From an uncultured Micrococcales bacterium (GTDB lineage: Bacteria > Actinomycetota > Actinomycetes > Actinomycetales > Microbacteriaceae), in the NCBI GenBank assembly GCA_903927775.1, contig CAIYOE010000254.1, forward strand, positions 1 through 7,481: a stretch of 7,481 bases of DNA, given 5' to 3'. The translations under genes were made by a program, and so were the position numbers. Positions 1-5,812 of this stretch are shown here, one piece after another (within the stretch, counting starts at the first letter, position 1; every line of letters begins with the position of its first letter). Under the pieces are notes generated by a model. That model did no database searches. It saw only the letters and a program-made list of their open reading frames with translations, and was not told the DNA's origin.

Positions 1-653
1 ATAGTTTCGTTGCCCATGGGCGGCAAAATAACGCGCATTGCCTGCGGTAACACGATCCGGCGCATGGTGTAGAAGTTGGACATGCCCAGCGCGCGAGCAG
101 CCTCGGATTGACCCGAATCGACCGACATTATTCCTGCGCGGACGATCTCGGCCGAGTAAGCGGCCTCATTTAGTGACAGTGCTATCAGACCGGCTGCGAA
201 CGAATTGATTACCATGCTGGTTGGTTGGTCAAATAGCACAGCGTTGCTGAATGGAATAGCAACAGTGATATGCGGGTAAACGATCCCCAGATAGCCCCAA
301 AAAACTATTTGAAGCAGAAGCGGAGTTCCTCTGAAGAACTCGATGTATCCAGTTGCGATGATTCTGAGAAGTGGATTATCTGAAAGTTTCATCACGGCCA
401 AAAGAGTAGCCAGAGTTGTGGCAATCAGCATTGCAAGAAATGTAATCCAAACGGTCAAGACCGCACCCTGAAGGATCAGCGGGTTGAACAGGAACTCCAT
501 AATAGTTGCGTGGCTGATGGTGGGGGCCGCCACAAGCGACCAGGTGAAGACTCCTAAAATCGCTGTGATAATGACAGCGGTGACGATTCTCCACGGATGC
601 CGAAGAGGCAGGGCCACGATGTCGTGTTCACCCACGGTGTTGTTCTCGGTCAT
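1..653 (-). CDS. Polar amino-acid ABC transporter permease (HisM/GlnP type), C-terminal end cut off by the window
   Basis: Membrane permease of an amino-acid importer that would work with a periplasmic-type binding lipoprotein and an ATPase, neither of which is in the window. 217 codons are visible. Hydrophobic segments lie at about residues 23-43, 60-88, 110-127 and 148-165. The HisM/GlnP-family signature IEFFRGTPLLLQI is at 104-116. The ATPase-contacting EAA loop follows at 183-211: S-EAA-x3-G, then IVLPQAMRVILP. The ATG at 653-651 has GGAGAG just upstream (656-661), which supports this start. The hydrophilic N-terminus of about 20 residues is normal for actinobacterial members. The frame is open to base 1, so the last part is missing. 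The family is clear; substrate specificity (Glu, Gln, His, Arg, Cys or other) cannot be read from this fragment. No partner gene lies on the promoter-proximal side, so this is probably the first gene of its transcript. Confidence 0.93.
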   Translation of the reverse strand, partial: MTENNTVGEHDIVALPLRHPWRIVTAVIITAILGVFTWSLVAAPTISHATIMEFLFNPLILQGAVLTVWITFLAMLIATTLATLLAVMKLSDNPLLRIIATGYIEFFRGTPLLLQIVFWGYLGIVYPHITVAIPFSNAVLFDQPTSMVINSFAAGLIALSLNEAAYSAEIVRAGIMSVDSGQSEAARALGMSNFYTMRRIVLPQAMRVILPPMGNET

Positions 654-688
654 GTCTCTCCGTAAAAAGCCCAAATGCACTGCATCCA

Positions 689-694
689 AGCATA
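689..694 (-). promoter_or_regulatory. Candidate -10 box for the ABC permease gene
   Basis: On the minus strand TATGCT fits the actinobacterial TANNNT -10 pattern. It would start transcription near 682, leaving a leader of about 28 nt that contains the GGAGAG ribosome site. No good -35 hexamer is visible 16-18 nt upstream. An 11-bp palindrome (ATGCA-C-TGCAT, 675-685) overlaps the predicted start point. This is a weak call based on position and pattern only. Confidence 0.3.
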
Positions 695-738
695 AAGGTG
701 TGCTGGCGAGTATGTGGGTTCGCGAGCGAGCGAGCCCG

Positions 739-862
739 AAGTCCCGTTCCGAACTTCTACTTCTGCTTCTAGTGGGGAGTATGGAAACTTGCGACCAAGC
801 AAGTTTCTAAGTCCCGTTCCTTAGTTCTATTAGTGGGGAGTACGGGACTTGAACCCGTGACC
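739..862 (-). repeat. Degenerate tandem duplication of the tRNA(CAU) 3' part plus its trailer
   Basis: Two related units lie head to tail. The functional unit (809-862) holds the T-arm and acceptor 3' strand of the tRNA, then a trailer. The degenerate unit (739-796) has the same order. Shared blocks are AAGTCCCGTTCC (739-750 and 809-820, plus-strand sense), TAGTGGGGAGTA (770-781 and 831-842), and an eroded T-arm ending in GACC (793-796 and 859-862). The second copy has lost part of the T-arm, so it cannot be a tRNA. The sequence between the blocks differs in length (19 versus 10 nt). Shared ends with a decayed middle suggest either an old slippage duplication or the footprint of an element that integrated at the tRNA 3' end. 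No integrase gene is in the window. Confidence 0.6.
784..807 (-). other. Perfect 9-bp inverted repeat (RNA hairpin) downstream of tRNA(CAU)
   Basis: GAAACTTGC and GCAAGTTTC pair perfectly around a 6-nt loop, beginning 27 nt past the tRNA 3' end in the direction of tRNA transcription. It could act as a transcript end or processing barrier for the GT4-tRNA transcript. However, no U-run follows it (the next bases are CATACTCC), so a classical intrinsic terminator is not supported. One arm is part of the eroded T-arm of the duplicated tRNA fragment, so the hairpin may simply derive from that duplication. Confidence 0.4.
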
Positions 863-907
863 GACGGATTATGAGTCCGCTGCTCTAACCGGCTGAGCTA
901 ACTCCCC
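834..907 (-). tRNA. tRNA with anticodon CAU (elongator Met or Ile2)
   Basis: A full cloverleaf of 74 nt: acceptor GGGGAGU/ACUCCCC, U8-A9, D-stem GCUC/GAGC, anticodon stem GCGGA/UCCGU with loop CUCAUAA, five-base variable loop CGGUC, T-stem ACGGG/CCCGU with loop UUCAAGU, and discriminator A73. The next bases are CUA, so CCA is not encoded and must be added. It is not an initiator: D- and T-arms are of elongator type and the 1-72 pair is G-C. CAU could mean Met, or Ile2 if TilS converts C34 to lysidine. The G27-U43 wobble and an acceptor starting GGGG resemble Ile2 more than the actinobacterial elongator Met as I remember them, but this is a lean only. It lies 19 nt after the glycosyltransferase stop codon. 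Confidence 0.95.
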
Positions 908-926
908 CAAACGGCAAGTCTCTAGC

Positions 927-2387
927 CTACCGTTCGCGCTGGATGCGCTTCTGCGCTTTTCGCACAGCAATTCGAACTTTTCTGTCCATCCTTGTTGCCG
1001 TTGCACGTGCGTCTCGAATCCGCTCACGCACGTCTGCTCGGTAGTCCCCCCAGCGCTCCAAAATATTGTCACGAACGTCGTCTACACGATCCACTAAAAC
1101 GCTCGCCCGGTCACGAACTGACTGCACTTGGCTCTGCGCAAACTCACTCAACTGACCGATAGGTTCGCTGTAACCCGGGAGGTTATCATCGCTGGTGTTT
1201 CCTTCAAAGGTGCCTGTGTAAAGCTCCTCAAAAACGGTTAGTGTTCGCTGAATATCGTGAGCCTGAATCAGGTACAGGGAGTTTTCAGAAAGGCGCGCTA
1301 GCTCAGCTGCATCGGCGGTGAGGACGCGCATTAGGCGATCCGCAAAGACATCGATGTCCTCTGGTGGGAATAAGTAACCGTTGTCTCCATCGTGAACAAG
1401 GTGCGGCAAGGCCATCGCGTCGGCTGCCACCACGGGTCGACCGGAAGCCATGGCTTCCATGGTTGCAATACTTTGAAGTTCCGCAATCGACGGCATGGCA
1501 AAAACCGTTGCCCGCTCATAGGCCTTTGGCAGGTCCTGCTCTGTGATGTGACCGAAGAATGTGACTTGGTCACGGATGCCCAGTTCTGTAGCCAATTGTT
1601 CGAGGTAAGCCTGTTCACCACCCTTACCAACCAGTTCAACCTGAGTATTCAGTTCCTTTGGGAGTTTTGCCACCGCCCTCAGGAGATTGTGGATGTGCTT
1701 TTCATAGTCCAGGCGACCCAGAAACAAAACGCGTGGGGTTTGATTACTAGTCGGCGTGCTGTTCGCGAACTTAGACGCATCTATCCCGCAACTTATAGCA
1801 AGGACCCCAGTTACGCCGGCGGCGGCCTCTAGAAGTTCCGCTGCGCGCCGAGTAGGGGTCGTGACCGCATCGCACTGCCTGAGGATTCGACCAGAGTCGG
1901 CCCAGGCCATTTTCATGGCTGTGGCCTCGAACCATTTAGGGATAATAACCGAGTACTTAATTAGGTTCTCAGGCATGATGTGGTTCGTGGCAATAACCCG
2001 AATACCTCGGGCTTTTGCCGAAGGAACCAAATAGCGTCCCATGATCAAATGGCTTTGAATGTGCACAACATCCGGCTTAATTTGATCCAAGAGGGCATCG
2101 ATGCGGTGTCGCAGGGTAAAGGGCCAAACGAACCTTAGAGTTTCGTGTTGTGGAAGCTTATAAGACTTAACTCGATGCACGGTCATTAGAGCACCGTCGT
2201 GCTCCTCGGTAAACGTTCCCCATGCTCTGCTGTATCCGGGAGCGATGATGTGAACGTCGTGGCCACGGCGAGCTAAACCGCCGGCAAGTCGCTCCGCGAA
2301 TCGAGCGGCTCCATTAATGTCTGGGGGGAAAGTGTCGCAACCAATAACGACACGAATACGTCGCTCGGTTTGACCGGTTGAACCCAT
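927..2387 (-). CDS. GT4-family glycosyltransferase (GT-B fold) with a basic helical C-terminal tail
   Basis: Cytoplasmic or membrane-associated retaining glycosyltransferase, probably adding a sugar from a nucleotide donor to a lipid or glycan acceptor. The N-terminal Rossmann domain starts at residue 11 (IRVVIGCDTFPPDINGAA), with the usual RGHDVHIIAPG at 41-51 and PDVVHIQSH at 105-113. The C-terminal donor-binding domain begins near 219 with RVLFLGRLDYEK (R225 and K230 in the usual phosphate-contact positions) and VELVGKG at 250-256. The GT4 E-x7-E motif is E303/E311, followed by EAMASGRPVVA. This arrangement is like actinobacterial mannosyl- or glucosyltransferases of the PimB/MgtA sort, but donor and acceptor cannot be decided. 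Residues from about 411 to 486 form an extra Arg/Asp/Glu-rich helical tail, ending strongly basic, beyond the usual length of about 390. The ATG start has AAGGA 8-9 nt upstream. The gene ends 19 nt before the tRNA. Confidence 0.9.
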   Translation of the reverse strand: MGSTGQTERRIRVVIGCDTFPPDINGAARFAERLAGGLARRGHDVHIIAPGYSRAWGTFTEEHDGALMTVHRVKSYKLPQHETLRFVWPFTLRHRIDALLDQIKPDVVHIQSHLIMGRYLVPSAKARGIRVIATNHIMPENLIKYSVIIPKWFEATAMKMAWADSGRILRQCDAVTTPTRRAAELLEAAAGVTGVLAISCGIDASKFANSTPTSNQTPRVLFLGRLDYEKHIHNLLRAVAKLPKELNTQVELVGKGGEQAYLEQLATELGIRDQVTFFGHITEQDLPKAYERATVFAMPSIAELQSIATMEAMASGRPVVAADAMALPHLVHDGDNGYLFPPEDIDVFADRLMRVLTADAAELARLSENSLYLIQAHDIQRTLTVFEELYTGTFEGNTSDDNLPGYSEPIGQLSEFAQSQVQSVRDRASVLVDRVDDVRDNILERWGDYRADVRERIRDARATATRMDRKVRIAVRKAQKRIQRER

Positions 2388-2458
2388 CGGTGAATTCCTT
2401 TTAGAAGTTGGCGATACTTCCCAAGTTTAGCGGCTGAGTGGATTCCGGAACCCGGATC

Positions 2459-3391
2459 TTAGGCTCGCCTGCGTTTGGACCAAAGTGCGGCCTTACGCTT
2501 AGCCAGCAGCACCTGAGGATGAAACTGCGAGAGCAGCAAAACTCCCAGAATCGCGGCCGAGCCACAAATCACGAAAAACAAGAATGTGAGTGGGTTGGCC
2601 AGATGCGCCTCGCCCAAAATAGTTGCAGCAATCACGACAGCGACCATCGGGTCAATTACGGTGAGACCCGCGATTACGAGGTCTGGTGGTCCCGAGGCAT
2701 AGGCGCTCTGAACAAACCAACCACCAAATGCCACGGTTACACCAAGCATTACTAGACAGATCAGAGTGAGCCACTCGAACTGCCCCTGATATATCCGCTG
2801 GATTACCATCTTGGTTAGTGTGGCAACGAACCCGTAGAGGACTCCGGCGCCAATTATGAACTGAATTGCCTTGGCCGTTTTCCCGCGACGGGCGAAGACA
2901 ACTACAAAGATTAGAAGAATGACGGTCAAGATAGCCAGAACCGCCAACATCGAGTTGTCAGTTAGCACTGTTTCTTTGGCCACAGTGGATGCCGCGGCAA
3001 CAAAACCACCTACCCCAAGAATGCAGAGAGCAATGGCGACCATGGTGATTCGATTAAGTTTGGTCCGGCTTACTCTTGCGTTAAGCAAAGAGGTGACTAC
3101 GAGCGCAATCGCCCCGAGCGGCTGGACAACTATCAATGGCGCCAAAGATAAAGAAGCGATCTGAAAAACAACCGCGACTCCCGTTAGGAGAATTCCGGTG
3201 ATCCATCGCGGATGCTTCATGAGCGACAGAAGTTGCTTGATGCTGAGTGATCCGTTGGGCTTCTGGTTCTTGCCTTGCTTTTCGCCCACCGCATCGTTTT
3301 GGAACTGGGCCCCTATTGCCAACGCTACGGCGCCAATTAACGCGAGGCCAATGGCCAGGAATCGATTGTCGAAACCGGTGAACATATGCAT
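2459..3391 (-). CDS. DMT-superfamily (EamA/NIPA-like) membrane transporter
   Basis: Integral membrane protein of about 310 residues with 9-10 hydrophobic segments in two halves, each beginning with a short helix pair. Numbering from the longer GTG start at 3424, the segments are about 22-40, 72-92, 96-115, 125-144, 158-178, 187-207, 217-238, 247-270 and 278-299. APLIVVQPLGAIALV (95-109) and the second-half echo VIAGLTVIDPMVAVV (250-264), followed by GE, are typical of this group. The end is basic (KRKAALWSKRRR). Substrate is unknown; NIPA relatives are linked to Mg2+, others to metabolites or drugs. Start choice: GTG at 3424 lies inside a perfect palindrome and has no ribosome site. ATG at 3391 has GGGA 8 nt upstream and still leaves the first helix whole, so I prefer 3391. 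The gene is divergent from def. Confidence 0.85.
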   Translation of the reverse strand: MHMFTGFDNRFLAIGLALIGAVALAIGAQFQNDAVGEKQGKNQKPNGSLSIKQLLSLMKHPRWITGILLTGVAVVFQIASLSLAPLIVVQPLGAIALVVTSLLNARVSRTKLNRITMVAIALCILGVGGFVAAASTVAKETVLTDNSMLAVLAILTVILLIFVVVFARRGKTAKAIQFIIGAGVLYGFVATLTKMVIQRIYQGQFEWLTLICLVMLGVTVAFGGWFVQSAYASGPPDLVIAGLTVIDPMVAVVIAATILGEAHLANPLTFLFFVICGSAAILGVLLLSQFHPQVLLAKRKAALWSKRRRA

Positions 3392-3417
3392 TACTGAAGT
3401 CCCAAAATGCTTTGATA

Positions 3418-3440
3418 AAGTCACACAATCAGTGTGACTT
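3418..3440. promoter_or_regulatory. Perfect 9-5-9 palindrome in the divergent gap, likely operator
   Basis: AAGTCACAC and GTGTGACTT are exact inverted copies around AATCA (23 bp in total). It lies between the divergent transporter and def genes, at the 5' end of the transporter. On the minus strand a TANNNT box (TAGTCT, 3443-3448) sits just upstream. Transcription would therefore start near 3436, inside the palindrome, which is a typical place for a dimeric repressor to block transcription. The half-site order (TCACA then TGTGA) is the reverse of a CRP site. No regulator gene is adjacent in the window. The symmetry is seen directly; the operator role is inference. Confidence 0.55.
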
Positions 3441-3461
3441 ACAGACTACCTGCCTTTTTGG

Positions 3462-3492
3462 TTGCGGCCGTAGAAGCCTTGTGGACTAAATT
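3462..3492 (+). promoter_or_regulatory. Candidate def promoter giving a leaderless mRNA
   Basis: TAAATT (3487-3492) fits a TANNNT -10 box. TTGCGG (3462-3467) is a possible -35, with a 19-nt spacer; shifting the -10 to ACTAAA at 3485-3490 makes the spacer 17. Counting about 7 nt from the end of the -10 puts the transcript start at or next to the def ATG at 3499. No Shine-Dalgarno sequence precedes that ATG, which agrees with leaderless translation, common in actinobacteria. Confidence 0.4.
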
Positions 3493-3498
3493 TGCAGA

Positions 3499-4065
3499 AT
3501 GCCAGTAAGAAGAATTTTCATCACCGGTGAGCCGGTTTTGCACTCTCGCGCCTCCGAAGTTACCGAATTCAACCAAGAACTCGCCGACTTGGTAGCCGAC
3601 ATGTACGTGACTATGGACAAAGCTCCGGGAGTTGGCTTAGCTGCTACTCAGGTAGGAGTTGGTCTGCGCGTGTTCGTATACGACTACGAAGACGCGCATG
3701 GCAATCCCGTTCGTGGAGAGGTCATTAACCCGGTACTCACCTTGGGTGAAATCGAATCTGGCGAGGCAGACTGGGACACTGAGCAAGAAGGTTGCCTTAG
3801 CGTTCCGGGCGAGCGTTTCCCGCTCAAACGTGCAGATTGGGTTTCGCTATCTGGCTTGGACCTGAAGCAGAACCCCGTGCAAATCGAGGCCACGGGCTGG
3901 TTAGCTCGAATTTTCCAACACGAATTTGATCACCTAGATGGAGTTCTTTACGTGGATCGGCTTGCGGAACCACACAAATCAGACGCAAAGAAAATCGTAG
4001 TGAAGAACAACTGGGGCAGGCCGGGGCTGACTTGGATGCCTGGCAAAGACGACTTGGACGCCTAG
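3499..4065 (+). CDS. def: Peptide deformylase
   Basis: Cytosolic metalloenzyme that removes the N-formyl group from nascent proteins at the ribosome exit. All three family motifs are present: motif 1 GVGLAATQ (residues 44-51), motif 2 EGCLS (97-101) with metal ligand C99, and motif 3 QHEFDH (140-145) with ligands H141 and H145 and catalytic E142. The 188-residue length is normal. The C-terminal tail KNNWGRPGLTWMPG is of the kind seen in actinobacterial deformylases. The ATG start lacks a ribosome site, and the next in-frame methionine (M35) would remove the conserved N-terminal part, so a leaderless start is preferred. It is the only plus-strand gene here. It converges on azlD, and the two stop codons overlap in CTAG (4062-4065), leaving no room for a terminator. 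Confidence 0.97.
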   Translation: MPVRRIFITGEPVLHSRASEVTEFNQELADLVADMYVTMDKAPGVGLAATQVGVGLRVFVYDYEDAHGNPVRGEVINPVLTLGEIESGEADWDTEQEGCLSVPGERFPLKRADWVSLSGLDLKQNPVQIEATGWLARIFQHEFDHLDGVLYVDRLAEPHKSDAKKIVVKNNWGRPGLTWMPGKDDLDA

Positions 4066-4379
4066 GCCCAGTGCAAGATGTACCTCAGCCCTGCAGCGAC
4101 GAGTGCCGCAGCCAAAACACAGACTAAGTAGGGAACTTTTCGCCAATATAAAATAGCGGCCACTCCCAACGCTGGGATTCTTGAATCAAAAGACGCGCCC
4201 TGATTTCCCGCTATGGTCTCTACTGTGCACAGCGCCGCCAATAGCCCAACAGTTAACTGATTTGCAAGATCTACAACGGTCCTTTGCCGAGAGAACGATT
4301 CGGGCAACAGATAGCCAAGGATTTTCCAGCTATAAACAGCCAGAGAACCCACCAAAATTGCAGGCCAATATTCGATCAT
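4062..4379 (-). CDS. azlD: AzlD-family branched-chain amino-acid export subunit
   Basis: Small membrane partner of AzlC in the LIV-E exporter family; the BrnE/BrnF pair of Corynebacterium exports Ile, Leu, Val and Met. 105 residues is the normal size. Four hydrophobic segments lie at about 6-24, 41-58, 68-80 and 84-103. The order matches AzlD: an N-terminal helix followed by a YLLP turn, then RIPALGVAAILYWRKVPYL. The ATG at 4379 overlaps the azlC stop as ATGA, the standard sign of translational coupling and of stoichiometric synthesis. The frame stays open upstream to 4715, but that part reads through azlC in another frame and shows no family resemblance, so the short start is right. It is the last gene of the operon, and its TAG stop shares CTAG with the def stop. 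Confidence 0.9.
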   Translation of the reverse strand: MIEYWPAILVGSLAVYSWKILGYLLPESFSRQRTVVDLANQLTVGLLAALCTVETIAGNQGASFDSRIPALGVAAILYWRKVPYLVCVLAAALVAAGLRYILHWA

Positions 4380-5128
4380 TCGTCCCCACCCATCGATGGG
4401 ATACTCCCCGATGTCCCGCGTTTCTTGATCGCGAAACGCAACAACCAAACCAACAAAACTGCCAGCGGGGCAGCAACGATGACTGGGATACCCGAGGGTA
4501 ACGGGCCTAGCAGTAGTGCTGCCAAGACAGCAGAGCAAATGCCGATGGCTAGCGGTTGGAAGTGGGTAAGGCGAGGCCACAGCAAGCCAAGGAATGCCGC
4601 GCCGGCAGCGGCGTCGAGGCCCCAAACTCCCGGACTTGAAACCGAACCGCCAAGTATTGCACCAAGAAAAGTGAACCCGTTCCAGAAAATAAAAACTGCA
4701 GCTCCGGTGATCCAAAATCCTGTCTTTTGTTGCTTTGAATCTTCTTGGGCCAAGCTAACTGCGTTGGACTCATCGATGGTGAACTGCGCTGCCAACAACT
4801 TTATTGCGCCAACTAACTGAAGTACTCCGCTGAGACGAAGCGCGTAAAACCCATTTCTGATTCCAAGAAGCCAAGCAGAGAGTACTGCAGGAATAATACC
4901 GGCCGCTCCACTGGCTCCTAACACGCCGATGATCGCGAACTGGGATCCACCGCTGAACATGAACAGGCTAAGCACCTGAGCCTGCCAAATAGATAGCCCC
5001 GAAGCAGTTGCCAAAGCGCCGAAAGAGAGACCATAGAGCCCCGTAGCAAAGCCAACACCCAGAGACATAGAGAGTGTTTGTCCATTCAACTCTCGGGTGA
5101 GTCTACATAGCGGATTGAAGGCCGACAC
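4376..5128 (-). CDS. azlC: AzlC-family branched-chain amino-acid exporter, large subunit
   Basis: Main membrane subunit of a branched-chain amino-acid (and probably methionine) exporter, working with AzlD to drain excess amino acids, for example after peptide uptake. At 250 residues it is a typical length. Family landmarks are GLSFGALA (33-40), FSGGSQFA (58-65), GIRNGFYALRLS (89-100), FTIDES (116-121) and LDAAAGAAFLGLLWPRL (171-187). The GTG start at 5128 overlaps the preceding TAG stop by one base (TAGTG) and has AAGGTG about 7 nt upstream inside the regulator gene. The next candidate start (M21) would cut into conserved sequence. Placement directly after a kinase/regulator-like pair suggests its expression is tied to that pair. 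In many bacteria this exporter is instead controlled by an adjacent Lrp gene, which is absent here. Confidence 0.93.
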   Translation of the reverse strand: MSAFNPLCRLTRELNGQTLSMSLGVGFATGLYGLSFGALATASGLSIWQAQVLSLFMFSGGSQFAIIGVLGASGAAGIIPAVLSAWLLGIRNGFYALRLSGVLQLVGAIKLLAAQFTIDESNAVSLAQEDSKQQKTGFWITGAAVFIFWNGFTFLGAILGGSVSSPGVWGLDAAAGAAFLGLLWPRLTHFQPLAIGICSAVLAALLLGPLPSGIPVIVAAPLAVLLVWLLRFAIKKRGTSGSIPSMGGDE

Positions 5129-5811
5129 TAGTCGACACCTTCGAGTAAGAGACCGGACTCGTGCAAGGCAAGTGCCAGTTGGGAGCGGGTAGATAGACCT
5201 AGTTTCCCCTGAAGGGAGTCGAGATTCCAGCGAACTTGTGTTTGAGTCAATCCAGTTCTACCTGGCAACTCACCCGTGTTCGACAACCCGGCTAGGGCAT
5301 CCACGACCTGAGACTCTTGAAAAGTCAAGTCGGTCAATCTGAGCAACCAGCGTTTGTTGGAACCGGACTCGATCCCGTTCTGGATAAAGAAGGTAGCAAG
5401 CGAGCCGAAATCCGTAGTGCGCTCCAGGTCTCTTGATCTCCGGATTACCTGCAGAAGTTCTTCGGGAGACTCTTCCTCAGTTACGAAATCCGAAGCCCCA
5501 CTCCGAATCGACTCTAACTTCATGGCAGCTGAGTTGAAAGGTCCGGTCAAAATGAAAGTTGGAAGACGCAAATCGTTACCCTGGTTTCGACGCAGGAACC
5601 GTCTAACAAAGTCACTTCCCGAGGTGGAGGTGAGTCGATTGTCGACCAATGCAACATCCACATCGATGACTAAGAGCTCTTCCGCCGCCAGAGTGCCATC
5701 GGTTTGTTGATAAACGACGTCCAAATCCGGTTGCGTATCAATAAGCATTTTGCGGGCCTCAATCATGAGCTTGGTTCCGAAAACCAGACCAACGCGGATT
5801 GTGCCAGGCAT
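5128..5811 (-). CDS. NarL/LuxR-type response regulator with an atypical receiver domain
   Basis: Likely DNA-binding regulator of 227 residues: receiver domain (about 5-126), linker, and a LuxR/GerE-type helix-turn-helix (about 160-216: LTFQESQVVDALAGLSN, then TQTQVRWNLDSLQGKLGLSTRSQL). The receiver aligns with the family along its length. It keeps phospho-acceptor D57 (VALVDNRL), T89 (FILTG) and GASDFV (105-110). However, the acidic Mg2+-binding pair after beta-1 is F11-G12 (VGLVFGTK), and the conserved Lys after beta-5 is T111 (FVTEEE). Canonical phosphorylation is therefore doubtful, as in known atypical regulators that work unphosphorylated or bind a ligand. The ATG at 5811 has AGGA about 5 nt upstream and lies one base past the kinase stop. 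Its target is not shown; its own operon, including azlCD, is the simplest guess. Confidence 0.88.
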   Translation of the reverse strand: MPGTIRVGLVFGTKLMIEARKMLIDTQPDLDVVYQQTDGTLAAEELLVIDVDVALVDNRLTSTSGSDFVRRFLRRNQGNDLRLPTFILTGPFNSAAMKLESIRSGASDFVTEEESPEELLQVIRRSRDLERTTDFGSLATFFIQNGIESGSNKRWLLRLTDLTFQESQVVDALAGLSNTGELPGRTGLTQTQVRWNLDSLQGKLGLSTRSQLALALHESGLLLEGVD

Positions 5812-5812
5812 G

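Noticed and set aside
717..737. GCGA-rich stretch that can form an imperfect hairpin
   Set aside because: Short tetranucleotide iteration with a mismatch on the transcribed strand; no link to a known element.
484..810. Plus-strand open frame of 108 codons
   Set aside because: It runs antisense through the ABC permease gene and the tRNA-flanking repeat; the product is low-complexity with no family features.
911..933. Possible RNA stem between the glycosyltransferase stop and the tRNA
   Set aside because: It pairs only with two wobbles in seven base pairs and overlaps the coding end; it could easily be chance.
1392..1832. Plus-strand open frame of 146 codons inside the glycosyltransferase
   Set aside because: It is fully antisense to a well-conserved GT4 domain, with no ribosome site and no recognisable protein pattern.
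2441..2458. Hairpin just after the DMT transporter stop (CCGG stem, 3-nt loop, one bulge)
   Set aside because: The stem is short and bulged and no U-run follows, so I do not call a terminator. The 71-nt gap to the glycosyltransferase has only weak promoter-like sequence (TAAACT), so co-transcription stays possible.
3421..3437. CRP-like site in the divergent gap
   Set aside because: The half-sites are in the reverse order (TCACA then TGTGA), which does not match the CRP consensus.
4380..4715. N-terminal extension of the azlD frame
   Set aside because: The extra residues overlap azlC in another frame and lack AzlD similarity; the ATGA-coupled start at 4379 explains the gene fully.
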